Assembly: GCA_002007465.1 (NCBI GenBank)
Contig: LNAC01000861.1
Coordinates: forward strand, 124,314-188,313
DNA length: 64,000 nucleotides
Direction of reading: 5' to 3'
Source of the DNA: Ailurus styani
Taxonomy: Eukaryota; Chordata; Mammalia; Carnivora; Ailuridae
Of this stretch, positions 59,201-61,742 are shown one piece after another. The translations under genes were made by a program, and so were the position numbers. The notes beneath the pieces were generated by a model. It was not told where the DNA came from. It did no database searches and was given only the letters and a program-made list of their open reading frames with translations. Each line of letters starts with the position of its first letter. The stretch's first letter is position 1.

Positions 59201-61742
59201 ATATGGACAAAGAAAAAAGATTGCAAATTGATTTTTAGTGATTACTTAAGTATCTACTCTCTTTTTTTTGAAAAAGAAGGAAAGTTTCAGCAATTTTATG
59301 TTACTTTTAGTTCCTTATCTGGTGACATATCCAGCTGATACAATTCCTCCTCATATTTATAAAATGCCTTCACTTGTTTTATTTAGAATTTAGAGTAATC
59401 CTATGAAGTAGGCAAAATAAGTGTGATTAAAACCACAATCTACTGATAAGGAAACGGGGGTACAGAGTAATTACATGACTGGCCCATAAACAGGGGATGA
59501 GGCAAGGCTGGAGTCTGAACCAGCCCCCATATCTGTTGATGGCTACCACCAGGAAAGACACAGATGAGCTAGGGTTGACCACACCAAGCTGACTGAGACT
59601 CTCCGACTTTTAGAATAACTCATTATATACAGGGCCAGGGTTTTAAAATGACTTAATTTTTCTAGTCATAATTTCTGAATGGCAGAAGAGAAGTCTCATT
59701 TAATAACTACCTGATAGAATTCATATCTTGATCAATGATTTGCCCTCTAATACCTATGGCTCATCATGTGCATTCCTGAGATGTTGTCAGAGACTTGATT
59801 TTTTAAAATTGTTCAATATAACATTATTATGGAACACTCCTTTGAATTTCATTATGAAATTAGAGAAGCCTTCTGTGAGAAAACACTTGACCCTAAGATA
59901 TAATAAAATCATACTTATGAATGTAGTTAACATTTTAGAAATTTACGTTTAAGGAGAAAACTACAACTCCAAATTATTTTTAAAACAACTCTGATAATTG
60001 TGACATTTTTTGCATTAGGCCACTTTCCCAAAAGCTTAGAGAAAAAAATACAGCACTGTAAATTTAATTAAATATAACAAAGTTACTGAGAAGTCACTCA
60101 GCTTATATCAAATTCTTTCCTCAAGGTCCAAAGTAAAAGAAAAGTAGAGTATTCTGGTGGCTTGGACCCTACTTCTTAACATCCTAATAATTGCTTCCTA
60201 TTAGAAATTAAAAGACACCTCTGGACAGAAGGGTAGACATGAATTACATCCAAAAGAAGGTAAAAATACAGCAAATGATTCTGGACAAATGGGTTCTCAC
60301 ATTTTTGCAACCACACAAAAATAAATACAATAGAGGAAAAAGATACATTTTCTAGAGCAGAAATCTAAGAAGATTGAACAATTCTGGCAATTTAGTTGTG
60401 CATTGGGAAAAAAGCAAAAAGGTAGAAGGCAGATTCTCCATGCCCATTACTTATTTGTGTACTCTATCAGTCTTGTTAAGGAGTAAGTGCACCTCAGAAT
60501 CCTTTCCACAGTTTTTGTGCCACTGCTTAAAGTCTTTACAAATAATTAAGAACAGAGGGAACTTATTTAGCAACAAAATCTATGAACTACAGTATTGGGT
60601 ACATGTTGAATGTAGAAACCTGAATTCCATTTTATGATATTGTCAATGACCTTAAAAGTTACCAAGTTATTACAAATTCTGTTATTTTATGTCAAGGTTT
60701 ACCATTAAGAGAAATGTTTTAAGCAACTTTTCGATATTGATTACAATGCACAATGTGAATGCACTGTGAAACGTGTTCTGTTATGGAAATTACTATATCA
60801 GGAAAACAAAGTCTGGGAAACAGAAATTGGAAACAAATCACACAGGGCATGATAAAGCTCTTTGCCTTCGACCACTGATATTAGAAAAGCCATTATACAG
60901 CATTTGAGAGTTTTATTTCAAGCTCTTAAGCAAAGTCTTATCTGAATAAGATACCATTATTCTCGTCATCATCATTTGCCAGCTGTTACTCAATAGCACC
61001 CACTCTTGCAAAGCTTGTTTGGTTGTGAAAAAGTGTCTCTGAATTTGTGGCTGGATGGCATGTGCATGTATGCATGGGATTCTGCATGAATGTATGTACC
61101 ACTAGGTGTGTTGTGTTAACATGGTATTTAAAAGACAGTGTACATGTGTTAAGTACACAGGCACCCTGCATGTGTGCTTTATGAAAGTAAGGTTGACCTG
61201 ATGGTGGTTTTTGCCTGCCTCATAGTACCAAGCACAACTATAATTTTAAAATTCAAACTAGAGGCATAGATATAACGTTTGTAGACATTTTTTTTCTTTT
61301 TTCAGAATAGTGACCCTCTGTTTTCAGAGCTACCATTCATCATCAGCCACACCAGACTTTTCTTCTCTGAGTGGTGGGAGAGGAGGCCCAACTCTGTACC
61401 TTCTGCCTTTGGAATGACATCCTGGGGTCCTGTTTTCCACCCCAGGGGAGGATCAGCCCCTTTCTAAGGCACTGGATTAGAGCTGAGGATGAAGGCACTG
61501 AAAAACTGAGTGAAGTTAAATTGTTTTCTAAACCCAATCACTTGCCAAACCTGTCTCAATCTTCACACAGTGGGATCCAAAATAAGGAAACTGACCAAGA
61601 AAATTCCCGTTCCCTTGATGTTTTGCCATTTTTTAATGGCTCTCCAGATTAGTCTGAAAGTGAGTAAGATGAGGAGTCCAAGGAAGAAGGTCACAAAGGA
61701 AGAGAGAATAAACGCTACTTGGATCTCACTCGGGCAGGCCAT
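4210..61742 (-). CDS. KCNU1: KCNU1 (SLO3 potassium channel), exons 1-18, 3' part outside window
   Basis: KCNU1 encodes the pore-forming SLO3 subunit of the sperm plasma-membrane K+ channel, opened by depolarisation and cytoplasmic alkalinisation. Known partner LRRC52 and the sperm role come from family knowledge. The join is complement of 4210-4307, 4444-4533, 8551-8619, 8992-9104, 14365-14517, 18422-18491, 19612-19694, 20777-20882, 28587-28697, 30357-30448, 31382-31552, 36388-36463, 38066-38141, 39084-39195, 40639-40729, 42073-42134, 58734-58853 and 61596-61742. It sums to 1840 nt (613 codons plus one base), with all junctions in phase and all GT-AG. Residues 260-265 read TVGFGD; the GFG filter (not GYG as in BK/KCNMA1) and residue-by-residue similarity along all exons identify SLO3 rather than SLO1. 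Human and mouse proteins are about 1,120-1,150 residues, so roughly the second half (rest of the linker, RCK2, C-terminus) lies beyond base 1. No disabling change was seen. Confidence 0.95.
4444..4533 (-). CDS. KCNU1: KCNU1 exon 17
   Basis: Completes S551 and encodes residues 552-580 plus two bases of R581. The acceptor is TTTCCAG|T and the donor ATAAG|GTAATT. It encodes [18 protein letters not shown], then [11 protein letters not shown], matching the [14 protein letters not shown] segment of SLO3. Confidence 0.94.
5998..6244 (-). mobile_element. CAN-SINE with target-site duplication
   Basis: The body at about 6015-6227 is in minus orientation, ending CCACCCAGGTGCCC. The flanking repeat GGGCTTTTCCAACTTTT / GGGCTTTCCCAAGTTTT has two mismatches, so this is a moderately old copy. 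It lies in KCNU1 intron 16. Confidence 0.9.
6407..6762 (+). mobile_element. Young L1 3' end inserted in a MIR
   Basis: The body 6422-6747 begins in the last codons of ORF2 (TATGCTAAGCGAAATAAGTC) and runs through the G-rich 3' UTR to an A-rich tail. A perfect 15-bp duplication AATCACCACCCCCAG lies at 6407-6421 and 6748-6762. It is the same L1 subfamily as the copies at 10-11.5, 14.9 and 53.5 kb. Confidence 0.93.
6763..6960 (+). repeat. MIR SINE remnant
   Basis: The typical MIR run is readable: AGCTCTGCCACTTGGGACTG, loss of ...TTTCTGGGGCCTCATCTTCC, then CTATAAAATGAGACTAAGAA and GTTGTGGAGATTCAAG. The 5' edge is interrupted by the L1 insertion at 6407-6762. Confidence 0.75.
8551..8619 (-). CDS. 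KCNU1: KCNU1 exon 16
   Basis: Completes R528 and encodes residues 529-550 plus two bases of S551. The acceptor is CTTCCTAG|G and the donor TACAG|GTACCA. It encodes [19 protein letters not shown], then HGY. The stretch after the IAIE core is less conserved than the neighbouring exons and is about two residues shorter than human. The intron to exon 15 is only 372 bp. Confidence 0.92.
8826..8892. repeat. Exact 32-bp tandem duplication
   Basis: A 32-bp unit beginning CAGAGATGCAGACTCGTTCA and ending CACCTT occurs at 8826-8857 and 8858-8889, without mismatch, followed by CAG of a third copy. It lies in the 372-bp intron 15 of KCNU1, about 100 bp from exon 15. Confidence 0.95.
8992..9104 (-). CDS. 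KCNU1: KCNU1 exon 15: RCK1 end
   Basis: Residues 491-527 plus two bases of R528. The acceptor is TATTCCAG|GTT and the donor TCCCG|GTAAGT. It encodes [18 protein letters not shown], then [19 protein letters not shown], a well-conserved Slo segment. Confidence 0.95.
9967..11492 (+). mobile_element. L1 with long open ORF2 C-terminal fragment
   Basis: A single open frame runs from 9967 to 11217 (about 416 codons) and covers the ORF2 C-terminus: [47 protein letters not shown], the cysteine-rich [18 protein letters not shown] segment and [20 protein letters not shown]. The G-rich 3' UTR and A-rich tail follow to about 11492. Endonuclease and reverse-transcriptase domains are absent, so it is 5'-truncated and cannot move by itself. 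The 5' edge falls at a run of about 21 A (9971-9991) within the lysine-rich codons, which hides the exact junction and any target duplication. It lies in intron 14, antisense to KCNU1. Confidence 0.93.
11571..11614. repeat. (AC)22 microsatellite
   Basis: An uninterrupted AC run, preceded by an A-rich tract. Probably polymorphic in length. Confidence 0.97.
12397..12432. repeat. (TG)18 microsatellite
   Basis: An uninterrupted TG run in intron 14. Confidence 0.96.
14365..14517 (-). CDS. KCNU1: KCNU1 exon 14: RCK1 C-terminal part
   Basis: Residues 440-490 (51 codons, phase 0 to 0). The acceptor is GAAACAG|GTT and the donor AAAAAG|GTAACC. It starts [18 protein letters not shown], continues [18 protein letters not shown] and ends SLFVEQNKK. 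The [17 protein letters not shown] core is strongly conserved in the Slo family. Confidence 0.97.
14710..14875 (-). mobile_element. Older L1 3' end, left part
   Basis: TCAAGATATAATTGACATGT and ACCATCCACCACCCCAATGT resemble the 3' UTR of older mammalian L1 read on the minus strand. It continues at 15786 after the insertion of a younger L1, giving a nested structure. Confidence 0.7.
14876..15785 (+). mobile_element. L1 3' end with 3' transduction, nested in older L1
   Basis: The body starts at about 14890 within ORF2 ([20 protein letters not shown]) and ends with a first A-rich tail near 15714. About 43 non-L1 bases follow (15715-15757), then a second A-rich tail (about 15758-15771). A perfect 14-bp duplication AAGATTACTCTCTT flanks the whole unit (14876-14889 and 15772-15785). 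The extra piece therefore came in with the element. Relative to the 10-11.5 kb copy it has a short deletion after GGGAATGCAA and a small CAATGGAA duplication. Confidence 0.92.
15786..16112 (-). mobile_element. Older L1 3' end, right part, with (AT) tract
   Basis: Resumes the minus-strand L1 interrupted at 14875. TTTGTCTTTCTCTGACTTAT and TTCCATTATACATATATATA are the usual complement of L1 3' sequence. A TA-rich microsatellite covers 16079-16112. Confidence 0.72.
16113..17850 (-). mobile_element. Diverged L1/HAL1-like 5' region with ORF1 remnant
   Basis: T-rich sequence on the plus strand is the complement of an A-rich LINE. A short minus-strand open stretch (17417-17644, about 75 codons) includes [15 protein letters not shown] and [12 protein letters not shown], which resembles the coiled-coil part of an L1 or HAL1 ORF1 protein. 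A CAN-SINE (16885-17086) is inserted. The family is uncertain. Confidence 0.6.
16872..17100 (-). mobile_element. CAN-SINE
   Basis: The body at about 16885-17086 is in minus orientation, with a poly(T) at low coordinate, CTGAGCCGAAGGCAGATGCT and the end GAGCCACCCAGACACCCC. An imperfect duplication starting ATGGTTG / ATGGTGG flanks it. Confidence 0.9.
18031..18258 (-). mobile_element. CAN-SINE with target-site duplication
   Basis: The body at about 18046-18243 is in minus orientation, ending CCTCCCAGGTGCCCC. TGATTAACAATCTT flanks it on both sides (18031-18044 and 18245-18258). It lies in intron 13, about 165 bp from exon 13. Confidence 0.92.
18422..18491 (-). CDS. KCNU1: KCNU1 exon 13: RCK1
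   Basis: Completes R416 and encodes residues 417-439. The acceptor is TTTTTATAG|G and the donor AACAAG|GTATGA. It encodes [15 protein letters not shown], then QILQSHNK. This small 70-bp exon is too short to stand out as an open reading frame and was found by homology. Confidence 0.93.
19612..19694 (-). CDS. KCNU1: KCNU1 exon 12: RCK1
   Basis: Residues 389-415 plus two bases of R416. The acceptor is GAACAG|GTG and the donor ATGAG|GTAAGA. It encodes [19 protein letters not shown], then AEDTSNIM, the conserved Slo segment ending one RCK1 strand. Confidence 0.95.
20777..20882 (-). CDS. KCNU1: KCNU1 exon 11: RCK1
   Basis: Completes E353 and encodes residues 354-388. The acceptor is GCCCAG|G and the donor GTTGCG|GTAAGA. 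It encodes [17 protein letters not shown], then [18 protein letters not shown], matching human SLO3 apart from a few substitutions. Confidence 0.95.
21340..21945 (-). mobile_element. Older L1 3' end with embedded TATG/TG satellite
   Basis: TTTTATTGAGGTATAATTGA at the low end and TGTCTGGCTTATTTCACTTA further on are the complement of an L1 3' UTR and ORF2 tail. Minus-strand fragments read [21 protein letters not shown] mixed (TATG)/(TG) tract at 21770-21861 has grown inside it. Confidence 0.78.
22105..22138. repeat. 13-bp perfect inverted repeat
   Basis: AAAAATAGACTGT at 22105-22117 and ACAGTCTATTTTT at 22126-22138 are exact reverse complements with an 8-base loop. Confidence 0.9.
23004..23238 (+). 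mobile_element. CAN-SINE with target-site duplication
   Basis: The plus-orientation body at about 23021-23221 starts GTCGGGCGCTTGGGTGGCTC and ends ATAAATAAATAAGATCTTTA plus an A-rich tail. AAAATATCTTTTCACAG / AAAATACCCTTTCACAG flank it. Confidence 0.94.
23721..26310. other. Intron 10 stretch, diverged repeats, no gene
   Basis: No coding exon was found. At 24080-24440 and 25830-26260 the text (AACAACAATCGTATATTATT, GGCTGGCTGGGCCTTCTC) looks like diverged interspersed repeat sequence of a common mammalian type, but I cannot assign a family. A C-run occurs at 25399-25411. The longest open frame (25563-26009, 148 codons) has no recognisable domain. Confidence 0.4.
26800..26843. repeat. (AT)13 followed by poly(T)
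   Basis: A simple AT run (26800-26826) directly joined to a run of about 18 T. Both are slippage-prone. Confidence 0.9.
27759..27786. repeat. (CA)14 microsatellite
   Basis: A simple dinucleotide run, followed by an A-rich LINE-like stretch to about 28090 with diverged L1 ORF2 text and an imperfect internal duplication (AACATATAAAAACTGTTCAG near 27959 and AACATAAAAATTGTTCAATC near 28031). Confidence 0.9.
28587..28697 (-). CDS. KCNU1: KCNU1 exon 10: start of RCK1
   Basis: Completes K316 and encodes residues 317-352 plus two bases of E353. The acceptor is CCCTAG|G and the donor GGAGA|GTAAGT. It begins [17 protein letters not shown], the first beta strand and helix of the RCK1 Rossmann-like fold, and ends IEIVFLG. 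Confidence 0.95.
28698..30356. other. Intron 9, includes (ATT)19
   Basis: Mostly unique-looking AT-rich sequence. An ATT triplet run of about 19 copies lies at 29501-29557. No gene or exon was seen apart from the flanking KCNU1 exons. Confidence 0.6.
29501..29557. repeat. (ATT)19 microsatellite
   Basis: An uninterrupted ATT run of 57 bases in intron 9. Confidence 0.97.
30357..30448 (-). CDS. KCNU1: KCNU1 exon 9: end of S6 and linker to RCK1
   Basis: Residues 286-315 plus two bases of K316. The acceptor is TTTTTAG|GTC and the donor AAGAA|GTAAGT. It encodes [19 protein letters not shown], then [11 protein letters not shown], the cytoplasmic end of S6 and the linker that couples the gating ring to the gate. 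Confidence 0.95.
30449..31381. other. Intron 8, no feature seen
   Basis: 933 bp between exons 8 and 9. I see no repeat of a recognisable family and no coding potential. Confidence 0.5.
31382..31552 (-). CDS. KCNU1: KCNU1 exon 8: pore helix, selectivity filter, S6
   Basis: Residues 229-285 (57 codons, phase 0 to 0). The acceptor is GGACAG|GTG and the donor AGTTTG|GTGAAG. It starts [15 protein letters not shown]. The pore helix and filter carry TVGFGD at residues 260-265, and S6 begins at about residue 270 ([15 protein letters not shown]). The GFG filter is the SLO3 form. This is the most strongly identifying exon. Confidence 0.98.
32493..32692 (+). mobile_element. CAN-SINE with target-site duplication
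   Basis: The plus-orientation body at about 32506-32679 starts CTGGGTACGTGGGTGGCTCA and ends AGAAATAAAATCTTTAAAAA. AAAGTGACCTTTT / AAAGCGACCTTTT flank it (one mismatch). It is followed within 20 bp by a SINE in the opposite orientation. Confidence 0.92.
32700..32860 (-). mobile_element. CAN-SINE, 5' end slightly truncated
   Basis: The minus-orientation body has a poly(T), TTTATTTATTTATTTGAGAG, GGGGCTTGATCCCAGGATCC and the end GCCATGCAAGTGCCCC. It lies tail-to-tail with the plus SINE just before it. Confidence 0.88.
33108..33198. repeat. (GT)22 tract joined to an 18-bp perfect hairpin
   Basis: A GT run at 33108-33152 is followed by TGTTTTAATCCTGGGGGG (33151-33168), a 12-base loop, and its exact reverse complement CCCCCCAGGATTAAAACA (33181-33198). 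It lies in intron 7. Confidence 0.95.
33199..36387. other. Intron 7 stretch, no gene, diverged LINE-like in part
   Basis: Much of 33990-34800 is T-rich and reads like the complement of a very old LINE, but without a diagnostic segment. 34800-36380 appears unique, and no further exon was found. Confidence 0.4.
36388..36463 (-). CDS. KCNU1: KCNU1 exon 7: S4-S5 linker and S5
   Basis: Completes S203 and encodes residues 204-228. The acceptor is CCTCTAG|C and the donor CACTTG|GTAAGC. It encodes [17 protein letters not shown] then TAAGFIHL, matching the S5 segment of SLO3. It ends in phase 0. Confidence 0.95.
36769..36983 (+). mobile_element. CAN-SINE, left member of an inverted pair
   Basis: The plus-orientation body at about 36780-36972 begins GGGGCACCTGGGTGGCTCAG and ends AAATAAATAAATAAAATCGT. 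A short duplication ATACGTGTATC lies at 36769-36779 and 36973-36983. It lies in intron 6. Confidence 0.93.
36995..37226 (-). mobile_element. CAN-SINE, right member of an inverted pair
   Basis: The minus-orientation body is 37011-37210, ending GAGCTACCCAGGCGCCC. A perfect 16-bp duplication AATTTGATAGATTTCT lies at 36995-37010 and 37211-37226. Only about 40 bp separate it from the plus SINE upstream. Confidence 0.95.
38066..38141 (-). CDS. KCNU1: KCNU1 exon 6: S4 voltage sensor
   Basis: Residues 178-202 plus two bases of S203. The acceptor is TTTGTAG|GTT and the donor ACCAG|GTAAAT. It encodes [19 protein letters not shown] followed by RAIRT. S4 arginines fall at residues 180, 183 and 186, with R198 and R201 further along. 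Human has lysine where R201 lies, a conservative change. Confidence 0.95.
38280..38480 (+). repeat. MIR SINE remnant
   Basis: MIR-like order is readable: AAATCCTGGTCCTGACACTA, then CATCTACAAAATGGGAATTA and CTCATAGGGCTGTTGAG. It lies in intron 5. Confidence 0.75.
39084..39195 (-). CDS. KCNU1: KCNU1 exon 5: S2-S3 loop and S3
   Basis: Residues 141-177 plus one base of G178. The acceptor is TTTCATAG|TTT and the donor CTGG|GTAAGT. It encodes [19 protein letters not shown], then [18 protein letters not shown]. The acidic and aromatic residues of the Slo voltage sensor (DDKIKFW, NSIVD) are present. Confidence 0.95.
39318..39395. repeat. Compound (AT)/(AC) microsatellite
   Basis: Alternating AT runs broken by TACAC, ending in (CA). 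It lies in intron 4. Confidence 0.93.
39802..40044 (-). mobile_element. Young CAN-SINE with target-site duplication
   Basis: The minus-orientation body at about 39817-40029 ends GAGCCACCCAGGCGCCC. A perfect 15-bp duplication TGTGGTCAGAGTTTT lies at 39802-39816 and 40030-40044. A TTTG-rich stretch adjoins the poly(T). Confidence 0.95.
40071..40118. repeat. (CA)n microsatellite, interrupted
   Basis: About 24 CA units with CG and TA interruptions, directly beyond the SINE. Confidence 0.92.
40639..40729 (-). CDS. KCNU1: KCNU1 exon 4: S1-S2 loop and S2
   Basis: Completes D110 and encodes residues 111-140. The acceptor is TTTCCAG|C and the donor TTGAGA|GTAAGT. The loop reads [17 protein letters not shown] and S2 follows ([13 protein letters not shown]). 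It retains the CSSYEDK segment that human and mouse SLO3 share. Confidence 0.95.
40936..41176 (+). mobile_element. Young CAN-SINE with target-site duplication
   Basis: The plus-orientation body at about 40951-41161 is close to consensus. GAAAATAACAGGACA / GAAAATAGCAGGACA flank it (one mismatch). It lies in intron 3. Confidence 0.95.
41864..41907. repeat. (TG)22 microsatellite
   Basis: An uninterrupted TG run in intron 3, about 165 bp beyond exon 3 on the gene's 3' side. Confidence 0.97.
42073..42134 (-). CDS. KCNU1: KCNU1 exon 3: S1 helix
   Basis: Residues 90-109 plus two bases of codon 110. The acceptor is CCTTCCAG|GTG and the donor TCTGA|GTGAGT. It encodes [20 protein letters not shown], the S1 membrane helix. 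A second possible GT four bases further on would read through an in-frame TGA, which fixes the donor. Confidence 0.95.
42135..43917. other. Intron 2, first 1.8 kb next to exon 3, unassigned
   Basis: 42420-42520 (TCATCAAACATTTATGAAGT) and 43200-43440 (GAACAATATATATGAAGATC, TTATGGATCTTACAGTCTAG) resemble old L2-type sequence. The rest shows nothing I recognise. Confidence 0.4.
43918..46180 (-). mobile_element. 5'-inverted (twin-primed) L1
   Basis: Two L1 parts meet head to head. 43918-44683 is minus-oriented L1 (3' end at the low coordinate) reaching into ORF2 at the codons for KEL before KLNT. 44684-46180 is plus-oriented ORF2 that carries the reverse-transcriptase YADD motif (45105-45116) and ends at YKELT. 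The two ORF2 breakpoints coincide to within a few codons, so one transcript explains both. Stops and frameshifts show it is old. A (TG)15 tract has grown at 44252-44282. Confidence 0.82.
44252..44282. repeat. (TG)15 microsatellite
   Basis: A dinucleotide run inside the minus-oriented L1 segment. Confidence 0.95.
46190..47572 (+). other. Diverged LINE-like stretch with C-run
   Basis: 46580-47110 has an L1 5' or ORF1-like look (GGGAGCTAGCAGCTTATGAA, GGAGGAAACTCCAAGAGGAC) but I cannot confirm the family. A run of 11 C occurs at 46629-46639. No coding exon was seen. Confidence 0.35.
47573..47817 (-). mobile_element. Young CAN-SINE with target-site duplication
   Basis: The minus-orientation body 47590-47800 is near consensus. 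A perfect 17-bp duplication TCAATATTAGCATTTTA lies at 47573-47589 and 47801-47817. Confidence 0.96.
49818..50054 (+). mobile_element. Young CAN-SINE with target-site duplication
   Basis: The plus-orientation body 49833-50039 is near consensus (GCGCCTGGGTGGCTCAGTGG start). A perfect 15-bp duplication ACTGGAAACATTAGG lies at 49818-49832 and 50040-50054. Confidence 0.96.
50055..51030 (+). pseudogene. GC-rich unidentified insert, possible retrocopy
   Basis: A block far richer in G, C and CpG than its surroundings (GGACCGGGGCCGGGCATGCG near 50100; CpGs to about 50660), then an AT-richer end with AATAAA at 50873. It resembles an mRNA copy: a CpG-rich start, a possible initiator at 50189 ([13 protein letters not shown], then a stop), several broken frames, and an AT-rich tail region. 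I do not recognise the parent. No clear poly(A) or target duplication was seen, so an LTR or other repeat is an alternative. Confidence 0.35.
51216..51283. repeat. 34-bp tandem duplication
   Basis: A unit beginning GGAATGGTGTGAATTAGGTG, with period 34, is repeated at 51216-51249 and 51250 to about 51283, nearly exact. Confidence 0.9.
51321..53440. other. Intron 2 stretch, nothing recognised
   Basis: AT-rich sequence with no exon and no repeat that I can name with confidence. Confidence 0.4.
53445..54155 (+). mobile_element. Young L1 3' end
   Basis: The body at about 53460-54140 starts in ORF2 ([20 protein letters not shown]) and runs through the G-rich 3' UTR to a tail of A with interspersed C and G. 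An imperfect flanking repeat GAAAGAAAACCTTCC / GAAAGAAAATCTCCC is the likely target duplication. Same subfamily as the 6.4, 10 and 14.9 kb copies. Confidence 0.9.
54540..55432 (-). mobile_element. Very old L1-like sequence
   Basis: T-rich text (GTTTCTTTCCTTTTTGACC, GCTAGCTATTGATTTCTCTA) reads as the complement of an L1 ORF2 5' region. Highly diverged. Confidence 0.5.
55433..55824 (+). mobile_element. Solo LTR of an endogenous retrovirus
   Basis: About 392 bp bounded by TGTTAAAAAA and its reverse complement TTTTTTAACA, i.e. TG...CA ends. Internal signals suit an LTR: CAAAATGGAGTCTC near the start, a TATAAAA box at 55688-55694 and ATTAAA near 55785. No internal retroviral genes flank it. The orientation is from the TATA and polyadenylation order; ERVL-like is a guess. 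Confidence 0.65.
56050..56499 (+). mobile_element. MaLR (MLT1/MST-type) solo LTR
   Basis: Typical MaLR text: TGTGTTGAATTGTGTCCCCC, GATATGTTGAAGTCCTAACC, GGAAATAGGGTCTTTGCAGA, and the end CCTAGGAAACTAATACA. It is diverged, which fits an early placental insertion. Confidence 0.85.
56620..57215 (+). repeat. L2 LINE 3' end remnant
   Basis: L2 order is readable: CACGTCTCAGCTCAAGTCTT, AGATTTCTTCTCTGATCACT, then CCCCACTAGAATCTAAGTCC and TAGTTGGCAAATAGTATCTG. Confidence 0.75.
57250..57277. repeat. (ATGG)n microsatellite
   Basis: Six to seven ATGG/GATG units beside GGAA repeats, followed by a poly(T) at 57296-57307. Confidence 0.9.
57308..58733. other. Intron 2 stretch next to exon 2, old repeats
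   Basis: 58020-58240 and 58400-58620 show L2-like text (CAAGGAGCTCACAGTACACT, ATATGCCAGATATCCATCTA). No exon apart from exon 2. Confidence 0.4.
58734..58853 (-). CDS. KCNU1: KCNU1 exon 2: S0-S1 linker
   Basis: Residues 50-89 (40 codons, phase 0 to 0). The acceptor is CTTATAG|GAA and the donor GTGTTG|GTAAGT. The peptide starts [14 protein letters not shown] and ends [15 protein letters not shown]. The second half is nearly identical to human SLO3, while the first half diverges, as is usual for this linker. Confidence 0.95.
58854..61595. other. Intron 1, old MIR-like piece, otherwise unassigned
   Basis: 59390-59560 resembles a MIR-type sequence (AATCCTATGAAGTAGGCAAA, TGATAAGGAAACGGGGGTAC). 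The rest of the 2.7 kb shows no recognised element and no exon. Confidence 0.45.
61596..61742 (-). CDS. KCNU1: KCNU1 exon 1: start, extracellular N-terminus and S0
   Basis: Residues 1-49. The ATG at 61742-61740 has a strong context (A at -3, G at +4). Translation begins [16 protein letters not shown], with a hydrophobic S0 helix at about residues 8-30 followed by a basic stretch ([10 protein letters not shown]). The donor is TTG|GTCAGT and the exon ends in phase 0. In the same frame a TAG lies seven codons upstream, so the reading frame cannot extend to a start matching the longer human and mouse N-termini, which begin about 16-17 residues earlier. An additional upstream exon or a different start remains possible. 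Confidence 0.92.
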
